A DNA stretch of 64,000 nt from positions 3,596,001-3,660,000 of the forward strand of contig NZ_CP059724.1 in the NCBI RefSeq assembly GCF_022369515.1, written 5' to 3'. The position numbers and the translations under genes were made by a program. This document shows positions 18,620-28,349 of this stretch, one piece after another; the first letter of the stretch is position 1, and each line of letters starts with the position of its first letter. Source of the stretch: Paenibacillus sp. 19GGS1-52. Lineage in GTDB: Bacteria > Bacillota > Bacilli > Paenibacillales > Paenibacillaceae. Below the pieces are notes generated by a model. That model saw only the letters and a program-made list of their open reading frames with translations, made no database searches and was not told the DNA's origin.

Positions 18620-18790
18620 CTATGGTGCCATAGAGCCCAACCGTTGCTTCGTAAGCTTTTTGTATAAGGATACATTTCGGTCTTTTAACGCATCGCGTTC
18701 TTCGGTAAGATGTTGAATCTCCCTTTGCAAGCATTCGATAGTCGCCACCGTTTGATCAATTGTCTCTTGAAGTACGTTAGGTTTAGCCAT
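18620..18790 (-). CDS. Small coiled-coil protein, 56 residues
   Basis: Start at ATG 18790 (MAKPNVLQETIDQ) after GAGGCG; an upstream in-frame ATG is also possible. From residue 8 on, it is one long heptad-rich helix (IECLQREIQHLTEERDALKD) ending in a basic tail (YKKLTKQRLG). It resembles the small helical ORFs of transposons, but I cannot name it. Isolated on the strand. Confidence 0.5.
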   Translation of the reverse strand: MAKPNVLQETIDQTVATIECLQREIQHLTEERDALKDRNVSLYKKLTKQRLGSMAP

Positions 18791-18802
18791 GGGGCGCCTC
18801 AT

Positions 18803-19184
18803 ATCTCGTTTTGCTTTGAATCTAATTCAACCAGGATTTCATGAGGTTAACACAACTTTACCTTTAAAAAAATAGTGAACGCTACCTCCGTGCGAGTGGC
18901 CGAATCTGAATAATTCAAAGCCCCTTTGCTATCTATGCGGACAATTCCTTTATTGACCACTGCCTGAACGATCTCTAGACTCCACCAGTCTGAATTTCGA
19001 TCAACAATTTTTACTTTGGGCAGGGAGAGTTTTGAAGTTGAAGGGCGAATCTTAGTTTAAAATAGTTAACTGGGTTATTGCTATGTAATGCCGCCCAACC
19101 TATTACTAGCCAGATGATTAAGGATTGGAATTGCACTAAATGCGTCTAATAGGTTGCTTGTTCGGTTATAAACTTAAGTGTGTT
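18803..19184. other. Intergenic, no feature recognised
   Basis: Short open frames only, with no ribosome site before them. Nothing resembling a known element, apart from the end of the membrane-Mrr gene at its right border. Confidence 0.4.
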
Positions 19185-21263
19185 TTATTTAATTTTTAAT
19201 ATTTCTAACTTTTCACTCAGTATGTTTCGGTCCCATAACACGACATGGTTAGTGGCAGCAAGTTCTCTCGCAGAGTCCGTGAAGTAACTATTGGTGATCA
19301 CCATACCTTGATCTAGTCCATAATGACCAATACCCGCAACGACTTCTTGTATGGCTGTATTGTTCACTTTACCTGTATAGCATTTGGTTTGAATACCTAT
19401 CTTTCTACCCATACGCTCAGCAATCACATCGACGCCCTGGTCTCCCGAACCTTTGGTAACGTGAGCCTTATATCCCATCCCTATAAATATGCGTTGTATT
19501 AACACTTCAAAATCGTGTCCACTTAAGAGATCGACATCAACAATCTTAAAGTAAGATTCTTCTTCTTGGGATAGTAGCTTTTGTTCAAATTGCTCTAATT
19601 GGATAGCCTTATGCTTTTTAGAGATACCTTTCACTAGAGATTCATATATATCTTCTAAATAGCTAATAGTTAACCCTCGCTTATAGGTCAAATAATAGGT
19701 TAACCACATCGTATGTTGAGCAGATGTGTGATTGAGCATGGGAATCGCAAAGTACGCATCAATACATTTTTCATAATGATTAATATTTACTTTTGAAAAG
19801 CAGTGACCGTACTCTTCTTCAAAAGAAGTGGCATATTTATAAAATGCGGTATCTCTAATCATTTTCCAAGTTATAACTGCACACTCTTCTGGACTCTTAA
19901 ACTTATGTTTATTCCCAATAATTTGAGTGAATAGTTGAAAAGGATGTACATCTGTCATCTCCCATTGGGATGATTGGTTTCCTTTATTCTTTGATACGAT
20001 ACTTGGTAAGAGATCTTTAGCATCGGGATATGTGTTAAAGAACATATCTTCATATCCATGTAGCCCTTTAAAAGATAAGAATTCGCTATTCATCGACCTT
20101 TCAATAAAGGAGATTACCAATCGGTGTACCTCCTGACTTTCGAGTAAATTGATGCTCGTTTTTTCTATATGTAGGATCAGTCTCTCATTCAATAGTCTTT
20201 TTTCTTCCTCCTTACGTTTCTTTTCTAATCGTTTCTCTTCAGCCTTTTGTTGGTTCTCTAATTTCTTATTTTCTTCTTCCTTACGTTTCTTTTCTAGTCG
20301 TTTCTCTTCAGCTATTTGTTGGTTCTCTTCAGCTATTTGTTGGTTCTCTAATTCCTTGAGCAGCTTCTTTTTTTTAGCTTCAAATATAGCTCGATTTTCA
20401 GTTACTTTCAGCAATCGAGCTTCACGCTTTTTATTTTCCAGTTGTTCATTGGCCAATCGCTGTTTTTCCTCTTTTTCTTTTAGTTCTTTTAGCCATTGCG
20501 GCATATGTATTTCTACTTTTTTTATGGTTATCGCAAGATTTTGTATAGCTTGCTTATATTGCATATCTTCATCATCCATTTGCTTACGCTCAATCTCCAA
20601 TTGTGCTTGTTTCGTTCTCTCAAATTCGATTTGTGCTAATCGCTGTTTTTCCTTTTCTTTTTTCACCCGTTGCAGCATATGTATTTCTACTTTTTTTATG
20701 GTTATCGCAAGATTTTGTATAGCTCGTTTATATTCCATATATTCATCATCCATTTGCTCAGAAGCGATTCGATCAATCGTCAATTGTACTTGTTTCGCTT
20801 TCACCTTCTCATCGATGACTTCTTTTGTTACCAAATAAGTTTCATATTTCTGATCTTCATTATAGTTTTTTGTCACACCACCTTCAGTATAGGTGGCAGG
20901 AAAATTCTTTGGACGTAATCTTTCCTTTTCCGCTTCTCTTTCTACTTGCTTCTGCTCTTCCCTTTCCTTTTTGGCGAGTAGTTCCTGTTCCCGCAGTTCT
21001 TCTGCCCTTTTTTTCGTTTGTTTTTCTTCCTCGTCTCTTTTCTCTCTCCATTTATAGTTACTTTCTTCTATCTCTTTTTTTATTCGTTTCGCTTCATACT
21101 CCTCTTCTTCTTTCCGTTCTCCATACTTTTTCGAGCTCCAATACAGTAAGAGAAAGATTCCAAATATAATGACGAAAGATAAAAAAACTGGTGTACCAGA
21201 ACCCACTAATATTAAAAAAAACATTAAAAATATAATTCCTAGTAAACAACCCATGCAATTCAC
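19185..21263 (-). CDS. Membrane-anchored coiled-coil protein with C-terminal Mrr nuclease domain
   Basis: 692 residues. Two hydrophobic helices lie at about 4-43 (LGIIFLMFFLILVGSG and PVFLSFVIIFGIFLLLYW), then a very charged coiled coil at about 45-370. The coil contains internal duplications: QMDDEYMEYKRAIQNLAITI recurs as QMDDEDMQYKQAIQNLAITI, and QQIAEEKRLEKKRKEEE as QKAEEKRLEKKRKEEE. A helical region follows, then an Mrr-type domain at about 570-690 (GSGDQGVDVIAE, IGIQTKCYTGKVNNTAIQEV, GMVITNSYFTDSA). An anchored type IV-like restriction enzyme facing the cytoplasm is the simplest reading. No gene partner nearby; intact. Confidence 0.8.
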   Translation of the reverse strand: MNCMGCLLGIIFLMFFLILVGSGTPVFLSFVIIFGIFLLLYWSSKKYGERKEEEEYEAKRIKKEIEESNYKWREKRDEEEKQTKKRAEELREQELLAKKEREEQKQVEREAEKERLRPKNFPATYTEGGVTKNYNEDQKYETYLVTKEVIDEKVKAKQVQLTIDRIASEQMDDEYMEYKRAIQNLAITIKKVEIHMLQRVKKEKEKQRLAQIEFERTKQAQLEIERKQMDDEDMQYKQAIQNLAITIKKVEIHMPQWLKELKEKEEKQRLANEQLENKKREARLLKVTENRAIFEAKKKKLLKELENQQIAEENQQIAEEKRLEKKRKEEENKKLENQQKAEEKRLEKKRKEEEKRLLNERLILHIEKTSINLLESQEVHRLVISFIERSMNSEFLSFKGLHGYEDMFFNTYPDAKDLLPSIVSKNKGNQSSQWEMTDVHPFQLFTQIIGNKHKFKSPEECAVITWKMIRDTAFYKYATSFEEEYGHCFSKVNINHYEKCIDAYFAIPMLNHTSAQHTMWLTYYLTYKRGLTISYLEDIYESLVKGISKKHKAIQLEQFEQKLLSQEEESYFKIVDVDLLSGHDFEVLIQRIFIGMGYKAHVTKGSGDQGVDVIAERMGRKIGIQTKCYTGKVNNTAIQEVVAGIGHYGLDQGMVITNSYFTDSARELAATNHVVLWDRNILSEKLEILKIK

Positions 21264-21491
21264 TCTTTCTTGATGTCATTTATGTTAGTTTAGATTTACC
21301 ACTCATACACTATTATCGTAGACTGGCTACTCGTATGATAAATTGTCTTGCACTTTCGCAGCCTATTTATCCCTCGCGTCTATTTCCTTACGCATATCAC
21401 TTCACGCTGTGGTTTGAGTATGCCATAGTACTGGTTATGCTAATGAAGCCTTGACCTACAGCTTTTGTGATTTCAGCTTCACTCCATCTAC

Positions 21492-21880
21492 CTACATATC
21501 CGAGAAAGATACAGTTGCTCCTGTCTCAGCATTATTCGATACACGGGAGATTAGTGCAGCAAACTATTCACGAGTTACTTGAGAGTTTGGCTTAAATGTG
21601 CCGTCACTGTACCCTTTGAAGTATCCCTTAGCCACAGCTTGGTCTATTGCATATTTTGCCCAGTGACTACTAGGTACTTCTTTGAAGGAACCATTGCTGG
21701 ACATGCCAACCGTGATTACTTTGATTCTTCTAGAATCTTCCATGGAAGTCATGCTTATATCCACGCTTTGATGAATTGCGGGAGCAGCTTTATAACTCTC
21801 AGCGGCTGCAACGTTTACACCTAGATGGTCTGCTTTGACTGCCAGCTCACCAGTCCTGTAGCAGTTATAGTTTTTTTCAT
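21492..21880 (-). pseudogene. S-layer-homology (SLH) domain protein, degraded
   Basis: Starts at ATG 21878-21880 behind GGGGAGGAAATG with MKKTITATG, a secretion-signal-like beginning. After a frameshift it reads KEVPSSHWAKYAIDQAVAKG and YFKGYSDGTFKPNSQVTRE, a stop, then FAALISRVSNNAETGA. This is one and a half SLH repeats, used for attaching proteins to the Gram-positive cell wall. It has at least one shift and two stops, and only the front of the protein remains. Confidence 0.7.
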
Positions 21881-21894
21881 GACATTTCCTCCCC

Positions 21895-22328
21895 TAGTAG
21901 TGTGTACATCACTATTTAGAATCTGATCATCAAGATTGGTTATTCAACTGTTTTGCCAGCAGTACAGGTAATGCTATTTCCGGCTGTCAGCAAAAGTTCC
22001 TTCACGTCACCCTGATGGATTGGCAGCAAACTATCAGGGTGAATGAGTCTTTCGTTGCTGATTTGGTGCTGAATTGACTCTACCGCGGCTTCCAGATACT
22101 CATAAACCATCTGAAAACAGCATATGGAGTAACAAGCATTCAAACGAACCACTTACGGCCGTAGTTTCATCCTTTCTGCTTCAAAACCAGCCAGAACGCT
22201 TTCCGGAAGCTTACGTTTTTAAGTGTGTGCCGGTATATCATCTAAGCAATATATCATGGATTCGCGGTTTCAATTCGGAATCCTTCCAAGCAGCACCCCT
22301 CCGCATTGCTCAAGTTCTTTTTTACACT
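21895..22328. other. Intergenic with one possible coding remnant
   Basis: On the minus strand about 22110-21940 reads VYEYLEAAVESIQHQISNER and SLLPIHQGDVKELLLTAGN before a stop. It is protein-like, but it has no start and I cannot name it. Nothing else is supportable. Confidence 0.3.
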
Positions 22329-22694
22329 TCAGATATTTGTGATTGAATAGGAGCGATTCCGCCCCCCGCTCCGGTAGCACACGCCAGTTCTCTGATCTTG
22401 TGGTGATGTCGGTGGATTTTCTTTAATACTATAACGCTTTCCGTTATCTTGACACCAGTTAATAATAGTTTTTCCTCTTGGTTTATCATCAGGTCCAACC
22501 CAATTATCAACACCAAATACAGGATCAAGTAGCGCTATATAATCTGGATACGTATACTGTGTCGAGATACTCTGCATGCTGCCCAGCCTCCAAAACTATG
22601 TCCTACTAGGGCAAGATAAATAGGTAGTTTAGAACGATTTTCAATGACTCCGGCCAATATCGCCTGCCACATCAGATATCTTGTCTCCAATAAG
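22329..22694 (-). pseudogene. Alpha/beta hydrolase (lipase/esterase-like), frameshifted fragment
   Basis: The minus strand reads LIGDKISDVAGDI, shifts into KLPIYLALVGHSFGGWAA with the nucleophile elbow GHSFGG, and shifts again to YPDYIALLDPVFGVDNW, NWCQDNG. This gives a broken serine hydrolase core without start or end. The first 49 bp of it (22646-22694) are repeated nearly exactly at 26102-26150, so the locus was duplicated and then broken. Confidence 0.6.
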
Positions 22695-22716
22695 CCAAGG
22701 ACTTAATCCCATGTCG

Positions 22717-24140
22717 GACAAGAACTTGGTCCCTTGTTGTTGTAGTATGTATAAGTGGTTATCGCTTTACAGGAGATCCCAAATCAGGAGTCATTGATTT
22801 AAGGGATGATATTATAGATAAATTTCCTTCAAATAATAAAGCACATCCTTGTCTAGAAAATCAGCTTTCAAACCTTGCTCACAAATTTCTTGTGTATACG
22901 TTTCATGCTCCATTTATAGTTCCAATTTAGCGGATCATAATATCACTAAATCAGAAAACCCTTACTAGCGTGGGCTCGCTGGGGCTATCTTCTTGTCCAT
23001 CAACTAGTTAATCAGGTGTGCGGAGCTCCTTCAGTCAGCCCGTTGCCATTACAGTCTGTGAAGTAGCGTTACTGCAGCTGACCAGACCGCTACCGGTACA
23101 GTCCGGAAACAATCAAATGCACAGTGTTGCTTCAGACGGCCACCCCACCGCTAGTAGCATTAGGGAGGTGAACAGGGGTGCAGTGATTCAACTGGCTGCT
23201 TCTCGCAGCCGATTCCGTCGGAACACCCGGAGCGGGATGCTACAGCTGGCAGCTCTTCGCCGGTACCGTCGGGGAAGCAAGACCTTTGCAGAGCTAGCGG
23301 GCCGCTATACGATTCCCACCGCTTTTCCTGATTTCCTTGCTCGGGCTGGCCCAGCTTTCTTTCTTTGAATACTGGCAAGCCTAATCCCGGCTTTTCACCT
23401 GCAGCCCAGCTCCCTCTAGCGCACGAACAATGCAGTGACCGCAACTGTGCGAAACGTCCTGCTCGGTGCAGCGGAGTCACCTTTGTGACGTCGCGGTGCT
23501 GATTCCATATGTACTACTGCAAACACCGGCCCGGTCCGCGTGCCGTCACTCAGCCTAAGCCCTTTTCTGACTTCTCTACACACGGCTGCCCCGGCTTCGT
23601 CCAGAGTACAAGGAGCACGAGCTCAGCTGCTCCTGTCGATCACCGCCGGCCAAACCGATCAGGAAACTCTGCTTCCGGAGCACCAGTCTACAACTTTATT
23701 TTCCGAGTCTAATACTTTTCTACAACCGGCCCTTTATGATTTCCTTACGCCAGCAGCGCCTTGCTGATTATGACCAATAGTAATAATCGAACCTGCTGAC
23801 GGCGGCAAACCCTGCACTTCGTCTAAAGCTCAGTTGGTGCGCGGTGCTCTTGTAGCCAGCTTTCCCGCCGCCGATACCATCCAGGAAGCAATCAATTGCG
23901 CGATGTTGGCACCGGCCAACACGCCCTGATAGCGTCCGAGAAGCAACTAGGTGTGTAGTGCTCCTCCATCTTGCCTGCCCGCAGCCGATACTGTCCGAAT
24001 ACAACCAGTGGTACACAGTGTTGCTGCAGTCGGCCAGTACTTTGCCACTAAGATACGGGAAACAACCAGGTGCGCAGTGCTTTTAGAGCTGGCCAGATCG
24101 AGCAGGTGCCGCCCAAGAAATGTAGTCCAAGAACTTGGTC
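22717..24140 (+). repeat. GC-rich degenerate ~60-bp tandem repeats flanked by transposon-end sites
   Basis: From about 23040 to 23300, and most regularly from 23825 to 24105, a unit of about 60 bp repeats: GAARCAACCAGGTGCGCAGT, then GCTGCTGCAGCYGGCCA and CCG.TACCGTCCG. The GAAGCAA-type core falls at about 23825, 23885, 23940, 23999 and 24059. The AGTCTA sites sit inside at 23685-23720. TTCTTGTCC-type sites flank the stretch (22717-22731 inverted, about 22990, 24125-24140), and the right one is followed by a CACGCT/AGCGTG hairpin. Long open frames here are products of high GC, not genes. Confidence 0.55.
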
Positions 24141-24268
24141 CCTTAAAACAGAAGACTCACGCTAAGCGTGGGCTTTTATTGGAACATAAAAAATAAATAA
24201 ACTCCATCTGTCGGAGTTTATTTAGCGTTTAGGATTTGTTAATGAATTTATCTGATTAAAGCTGTATA

Positions 24269-25861
24269 TCAATCACCGTATTTTATCAAATAAGAATCCC
24301 TCGCTGAAGCTGATACCACAGTATCCCCCCGGCAAAATTTGCATACATCACCTCTAAGTCCGGTAGTTCCACTACCATTGCAGCGTGGACACGAAACCTC
24401 ATCCAAATTCTTCACGTTAAATTCAACATATTCTTTGCGTGTCACGACAGTATCACCATTACAGTAAGAACAAACAGTGCCCGACCATCCAATAGTTCCT
24501 CTTCCATCACATCTTGGACAATCCACTTGATCTATGTCCTGCGGATCGTAACCATCTGCTTCTTGATTAGAGACTGTACATGAACCTCCACAAAACCCAC
24601 AAACAGTTGAATTTAATCCAATCGTTCCTCTCCCACTACAATGAGGGCAGTCTACTTCATCAATATCATTCAGGGTATAACTATCAGCACTTTCTTTAGT
24701 AACAACACATGAGCCTTGGCAATAACTACACACATCTCCAACTAGGCCAGTTGTTCCTCTTCCAAAACAATGAGGACAATCAACTTCATCGAGGTCATTT
24801 GGGTCGTAATCATCCGCTTCTTCTTCCGTAACTACACATGAACCTTGACAGTAACCGCATATATCTCCTACTAGTCCAGTTGTCCCCTTCCCATGACAAT
24901 GAGGACAATCCACTTCATCGATTAGAGTAGGGTTATACTCTTTTGCACTTTTCTCGGATACATAACAAGAACCCTCACAATACCTACAAATATCACCAAC
25001 CAATCCAGTTGTTCCTCTACCATTACAATGAGGACAATTCACCTCATCAAGTTCAATAATAATTTCGTTTGTTTTTTCAGCAATATTAGCCATCATCTGT
25101 GATATTTCATTCTTATCGTTCTTAGCATGCATCCCCTGTATAATTTCACTTATTGAGGGCATGTTTTTTAAAATTAGCTGATCGGCTTTATCAATGATTT
25201 GATCCTTGTTCCCTTCTTCTCCTGCTTTTCTAATTAAATCAGGAAGCCTTTTCAAAAAAATCTCTCCCTCAGTAATTACGGAAACTGTTAGTCTTTCTGG
25301 TTCTGACACTACCTTTTCATGTAACTCTTTAATTATTTTTAATGATTCAGTGATGACCTTTGTAACATTTTGTTCTTGTCGCATCATACGGCGACGATTT
25401 CTTCGCTTCATTAACTTAGCGGCACGAACTTCCTCAAGCGTTAGATTGCTAGCAATCTTATATCCTTTATCATATTGAGTATGGTGGTTAGGACATAGAT
25501 AAATAAGATTATCAGGGCCGTTGTTTAAAGTTTCTGCTACAGCTTCGATATGTGCGATTTCTCCATTATTAAGATCACCACAAATAGCACAGGAAAAAGA
25601 CGATTCTAGTTTAATATCTCGTGCAATTGCTGCAGGAATGTTCGGTCTTCCTCCGCTAGGTGGCAAAGGCCATGGTTCATTCAAATAGCCATTAAACCTC
25701 ACCAAATCCGCTTCATCAACCAATAATTCACCGTTCGCTATTTGTGTAACTGGTAGTTTTACCGTTTGATTTGGTTTTGGACATCTACTAATAAAGAAAT
25801 CTAATAGTTCCATACTTATCCCTAACTTTATAGCTGCATCAATTTTAGACAAAAAGACCAT
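24269..25861 (-). CDS. HNH endonuclease with six DnaJ-like zinc modules
   Basis: 530 residues. After a short N-terminal domain comes an HNH nuclease at about 91-133: CAIC...EIAHIEAVAE...NLIYLCPNHHTQYDKG. A basic linker (KLMKRRNRRRMMRQEQN) and helices follow to about 270. Then six tandem 43-residue modules run to the C-terminus, each of the form DEVDCPHCxGRGTTGLVGD, VCxYCxGSC, the CxxCxGxG zinc pattern of the DnaJ central domain; modules 5-6 lose the final Cys. At DNA level this is a 129-bp repeat at 24272-25048. Zinc modules may bind nucleic acid or an unfolded partner. Standalone and intact; role in defence is inference. Confidence 0.85.
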   Translation of the reverse strand: MVFLSKIDAAIKLGISMELLDFFISRCPKPNQTVKLPVTQIANGELLVDEADLVRFNGYLNEPWPLPPSGGRPNIPAAIARDIKLESSFSCAICGDLNNGEIAHIEAVAETLNNGPDNLIYLCPNHHTQYDKGYKIASNLTLEEVRAAKLMKRRNRRRMMRQEQNVTKVITESLKIIKELHEKVVSEPERLTVSVITEGEIFLKRLPDLIRKAGEEGNKDQIIDKADQLILKNMPSISEIIQGMHAKNDKNEISQMMANIAEKTNEIIIELDEVNCPHCNGRGTTGLVGDICRYCEGSCYVSEKSAKEYNPTLIDEVDCPHCHGKGTTGLVGDICGYCQGSCVVTEEEADDYDPNDLDEVDCPHCFGRGTTGLVGDVCSYCQGSCVVTKESADSYTLNDIDEVDCPHCSGRGTIGLNSTVCGFCGGSCTVSNQEADGYDPQDIDQVDCPRCDGRGTIGWSGTVCSYCNGDTVVTRKEYVEFNVKNLDEVSCPRCNGSGTTGLRGDVCKFCRGDTVVSASARDSYLIKYGD

Positions 25862-26101
25862 ATCATCACTCCAGTTATATTTTTCAATAAGGGGTTCTGC
25901 ATTACAAAGTTATACATTCGATTCTAATTTAAAAAAACCTCTATACATTACAGTCTACACTCAACTTGTTCACATTCGGTGTGACTGGTATCGCGGGGAA
26001 TTTTGTGATTATACGCTTCAGGAGTTGTTGCTCTAACAGACCCGAAATCCTCGACTACGTATATCTGAATTCACAAAAGGAGCGGGTGAAAAGATCGGAA
26101 C

Positions 26102-26462
26102 GACTCCAGTCAATATCGCCTGCCACATCAGATATCTTGTCTCCAATAAGGTATTGGGATTTGATTGGGAGGAAACCCCATTCAGTATCGACCTCCCCAT
26201 ATCGAACCTAAATATAAGGGAAATGGGGTTCGAGATAACACAACAGAAAGACAAAAGCATTGTCATAGTCCAGGCTGTCTCCTCGTTAAACAGATTCTTA
26301 GGATGTCGTCTGACGCAGCTGAAATATCTGCGGAGCGAATTGTTTTCGCGAACACCCGTGTTGTTTTCTTCCTTGCTACACCTCATCAGGGAGCGGATCT
26401 GAGTGAGTTGTCCAGACTTCGAGTTAGTGAGTACGAAATCATGGTCACTCGGCGATGCGTTT
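26102..26462 (+). pseudogene. Hydrolase fragments (duplicated 49-bp piece and lipase-like remnant)
   Basis: 26102-26150 repeats 22646-22694 with 47 of 49 bases identical (hydrolase coding sequence on the minus strand). On the plus strand, from about 26336 on, ERIVFANTRVVFFLATPHQG then ADLSEL resembles the VVFLATPHRGS.LA strand of lipase-like alpha/beta hydrolases. Between them GFDWEETPFSIDLPI is unassigned. No complete gene. The rest of 25862-26724 holds only the kinase promoter region. Confidence 0.45.
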
Positions 26463-26724
26463 AAGAACTACGACGTCGCAGGTAAACCTAGAAGGGCAAT
26501 GACTTTCAAGTAGTAAATTGGAGTAAACAAGCGGGACTTTACAACTAGAAATTTCATGATATAAATAGTTGTAGATGAAAATAATTCCAAAATATCACTA
26601 TTATTGATTATTCATCATGTGAAACACCTCAATTTAAACACTTTTGACAGATGAAAAGAACATGAAGCTCATCAAATGTGTCAATTTAGCAAGCAAGTCT
26701 TAGATATCAAAGGAGAAATAAATT

Positions 26725-28077
26725 ATGATTAAAAGGAAAAATTATTTACCATATAAAGTAATAGATTCTAAATTTGCTTCTGGCGGAAACGCAAAAGTAA
26801 TGTTAGTTGAAGACAAAAATAAAAACCAATATGCTTTAAAAAGCTTGCGAGTCAATGAATCTAGAGATGCCACGAAAGTGAAAAGGTTTCTTAATGAAAT
26901 TAAAATTGTGGAAAAGTACCAAAATAAAATTAAAGGAATTGTACCTATTAGGTATAAATATATTCCAGAGGAATTTGAGAATGATTTTAAGTATTCGGAT
27001 CATTTTAAGGGGCTTGAGATTTGGTATGTCATGGATTTGGCTGAATCTATAGAAAATAAATTAGGTAACTGTGATGAGTTAGAAATAATAATTGATTGTT
27101 TGATATCTTTGTCTGAAACATTAGCAGAATTACATAAACATCGAATCGTTCATAGAGATATTAAACCAAGCAATATATATTATTATAAAAACAAGTGGGC
27201 TTTTGGTGATTTTGGTCTAGTTGCATATCCAGAATTCGATGATGGTTTAACACAAATTAACGATAGAATTGGGAATTATGCTACAATTGCGCCAGAAATG
27301 CGACGAGTTAAATTAGCAGAAGATGCAAGACCTGCAGACGTCTGGTCTCTTGCAAAAACACTGTGGATGCTTTTAACAAATAACTGGGTTTCTTGTTTCG
27401 AAGGATTATATAATTCTAAGGATGAAGCAATTTCAATTACCAAATACTGGACTAATGTCCCAATTGCACATTTAGAGAAAATTCTTGAAAGGGCTATTCG
27501 TTACGAGCCACAACATAGAGTTGATATTAATGAGTTTTTAGTTTTATTGAATGAATATAAAGTTCTCTTAAACGAAAAAAAGAGTATTTTGAGTTATGAA
27601 GAGTTACAAGTATTACGGGAAGATTCAGAGGGAGGAATAGTATATCAAAACTCTGCAGACAGGACAGTTGATACAAACGAATTAATTTGGGATTTTCACT
27701 ATAAATGGGTGTCTAAAGAAATCAAATTCATTGAAGCCGGTCTCGATGATGAGGTAAGTGTATTAAAGTATATTAAGATGAAGTTGGAATTTTATAGCAG
27801 TAACGAATTTATTGTGTCTCCGGTAATTAGTCACTATTATAATCCAACAATGCCAGCAATTAAAATTTTTATAAAATATACAGCGAAAATGTCAAAGTTT
27901 GTTACATTTATGATATGTGCAGATAAAAAGATTCATGAATTTACCCATGGATATACATTAAATTGTTACTATGATTCCGACGAAAATATTGATTTTAAAC
28001 TAGTAGATAAAATCATAGACAAAATCTATGAAATATCGATGAAATCAGCTGGGAACAAAAACAACAAAAATGCCTAA
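26725..28077 (+). CDS. Hanks-type serine/threonine protein kinase
   Basis: 450 residues, ATG at 26725 after AAAGGAGAA. The kinase domain is at about 10-280 with all key motifs: glycine loop ASGGNAKV (18-25), ATP lysine in YALKSL (K39), catalytic HRDIKPSN (143-150), FGDFGL (DFG 162-164), APE (189-191) and PADVWSLAKTLWML. The C-terminal ~160 residues (VDTNELIWDFHYKWVSKEI..., SPVISHYYNP) are unassigned, with no membrane helix or PASTA repeat, unlike housekeeping PknB. A cytoplasmic kinase in a nuclease-rich island suggests a phage-defence kinase; that is inference. It is one of few plus-strand genes. Confidence 0.85.
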   Translation: MIKRKNYLPYKVIDSKFASGGNAKVMLVEDKNKNQYALKSLRVNESRDATKVKRFLNEIKIVEKYQNKIKGIVPIRYKYIPEEFENDFKYSDHFKGLEIWYVMDLAESIENKLGNCDELEIIIDCLISLSETLAELHKHRIVHRDIKPSNIYYYKNKWAFGDFGLVAYPEFDDGLTQINDRIGNYATIAPEMRRVKLAEDARPADVWSLAKTLWMLLTNNWVSCFEGLYNSKDEAISITKYWTNVPIAHLEKILERAIRYEPQHRVDINEFLVLLNEYKVLLNEKKSILSYEELQVLREDSEGGIVYQNSADRTVDTNELIWDFHYKWVSKEIKFIEAGLDDEVSVLKYIKMKLEFYSSNEFIVSPVISHYYNPTMPAIKIFIKYTAKMSKFVTFMICADKKIHEFTHGYTLNCYYDSDENIDFKLVDKIIDKIYEISMKSAGNKNNKNA

Positions 28078-28243
28078 GGTTTTCTAATCACACATTTCAC
28101 CCAGTTATATATGACATTTTCACTTTCAACAAAAATTATTTTTCTTTACTCGATATTATTGTATGAAAGTTAGATCCATGTCATGTCTTGTCAATCATGC
28201 TTAGGCGTTTAGCTAATAGGATATTTAGACCAATAAAACAGTG

Positions 28244-28349
28244 ACAGTCTAGGACTTTATTTTCCTTGAACAATAACTCTACTTTCCAATTTTAAGGATA
28301 TGAAATAACTTTTTCCTCAAATGTGAAATATGCAACAACTTTTTCTTCA
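28244..28349 (+). repeat. Element-end-like direct repeats
   Basis: A single AGTCTA-type site (28244-28263) is followed by two copies of ATATGMAAYAACTTTTTCYTC at 28297-28319 and 28327-28349, 30 bp apart and about 20 of 23 bases alike. Same spacing style as the other end repeats in the window. 28350-28775 is AT-rich with no gene. Confidence 0.4.

Noticed and set aside
20149..20838. Long plus-strand frames rich in Ser/Phe/Cys
   Set aside because: They are antisense shadows of the Lys/Glu-rich coiled coil of the membrane-Mrr gene.
23018..24016. Several GC-rich frames of 70-116 codons on both strands
   Set aside because: Long only because high GC removes stops; they coincide with the tandem repeat.
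23825..24105. Possible CRISPR array with ~60-bp period
   Set aside because: Units differ throughout, there is no constant repeat with unique spacers, and no cas genes are present in the window.
24272..25048. Regular 129-bp repeats resembling a CRISPR-like or satellite array
   Set aside because: The repeats are coding: six 43-residue zinc modules in one open frame, with spacer positions conserved at protein level.
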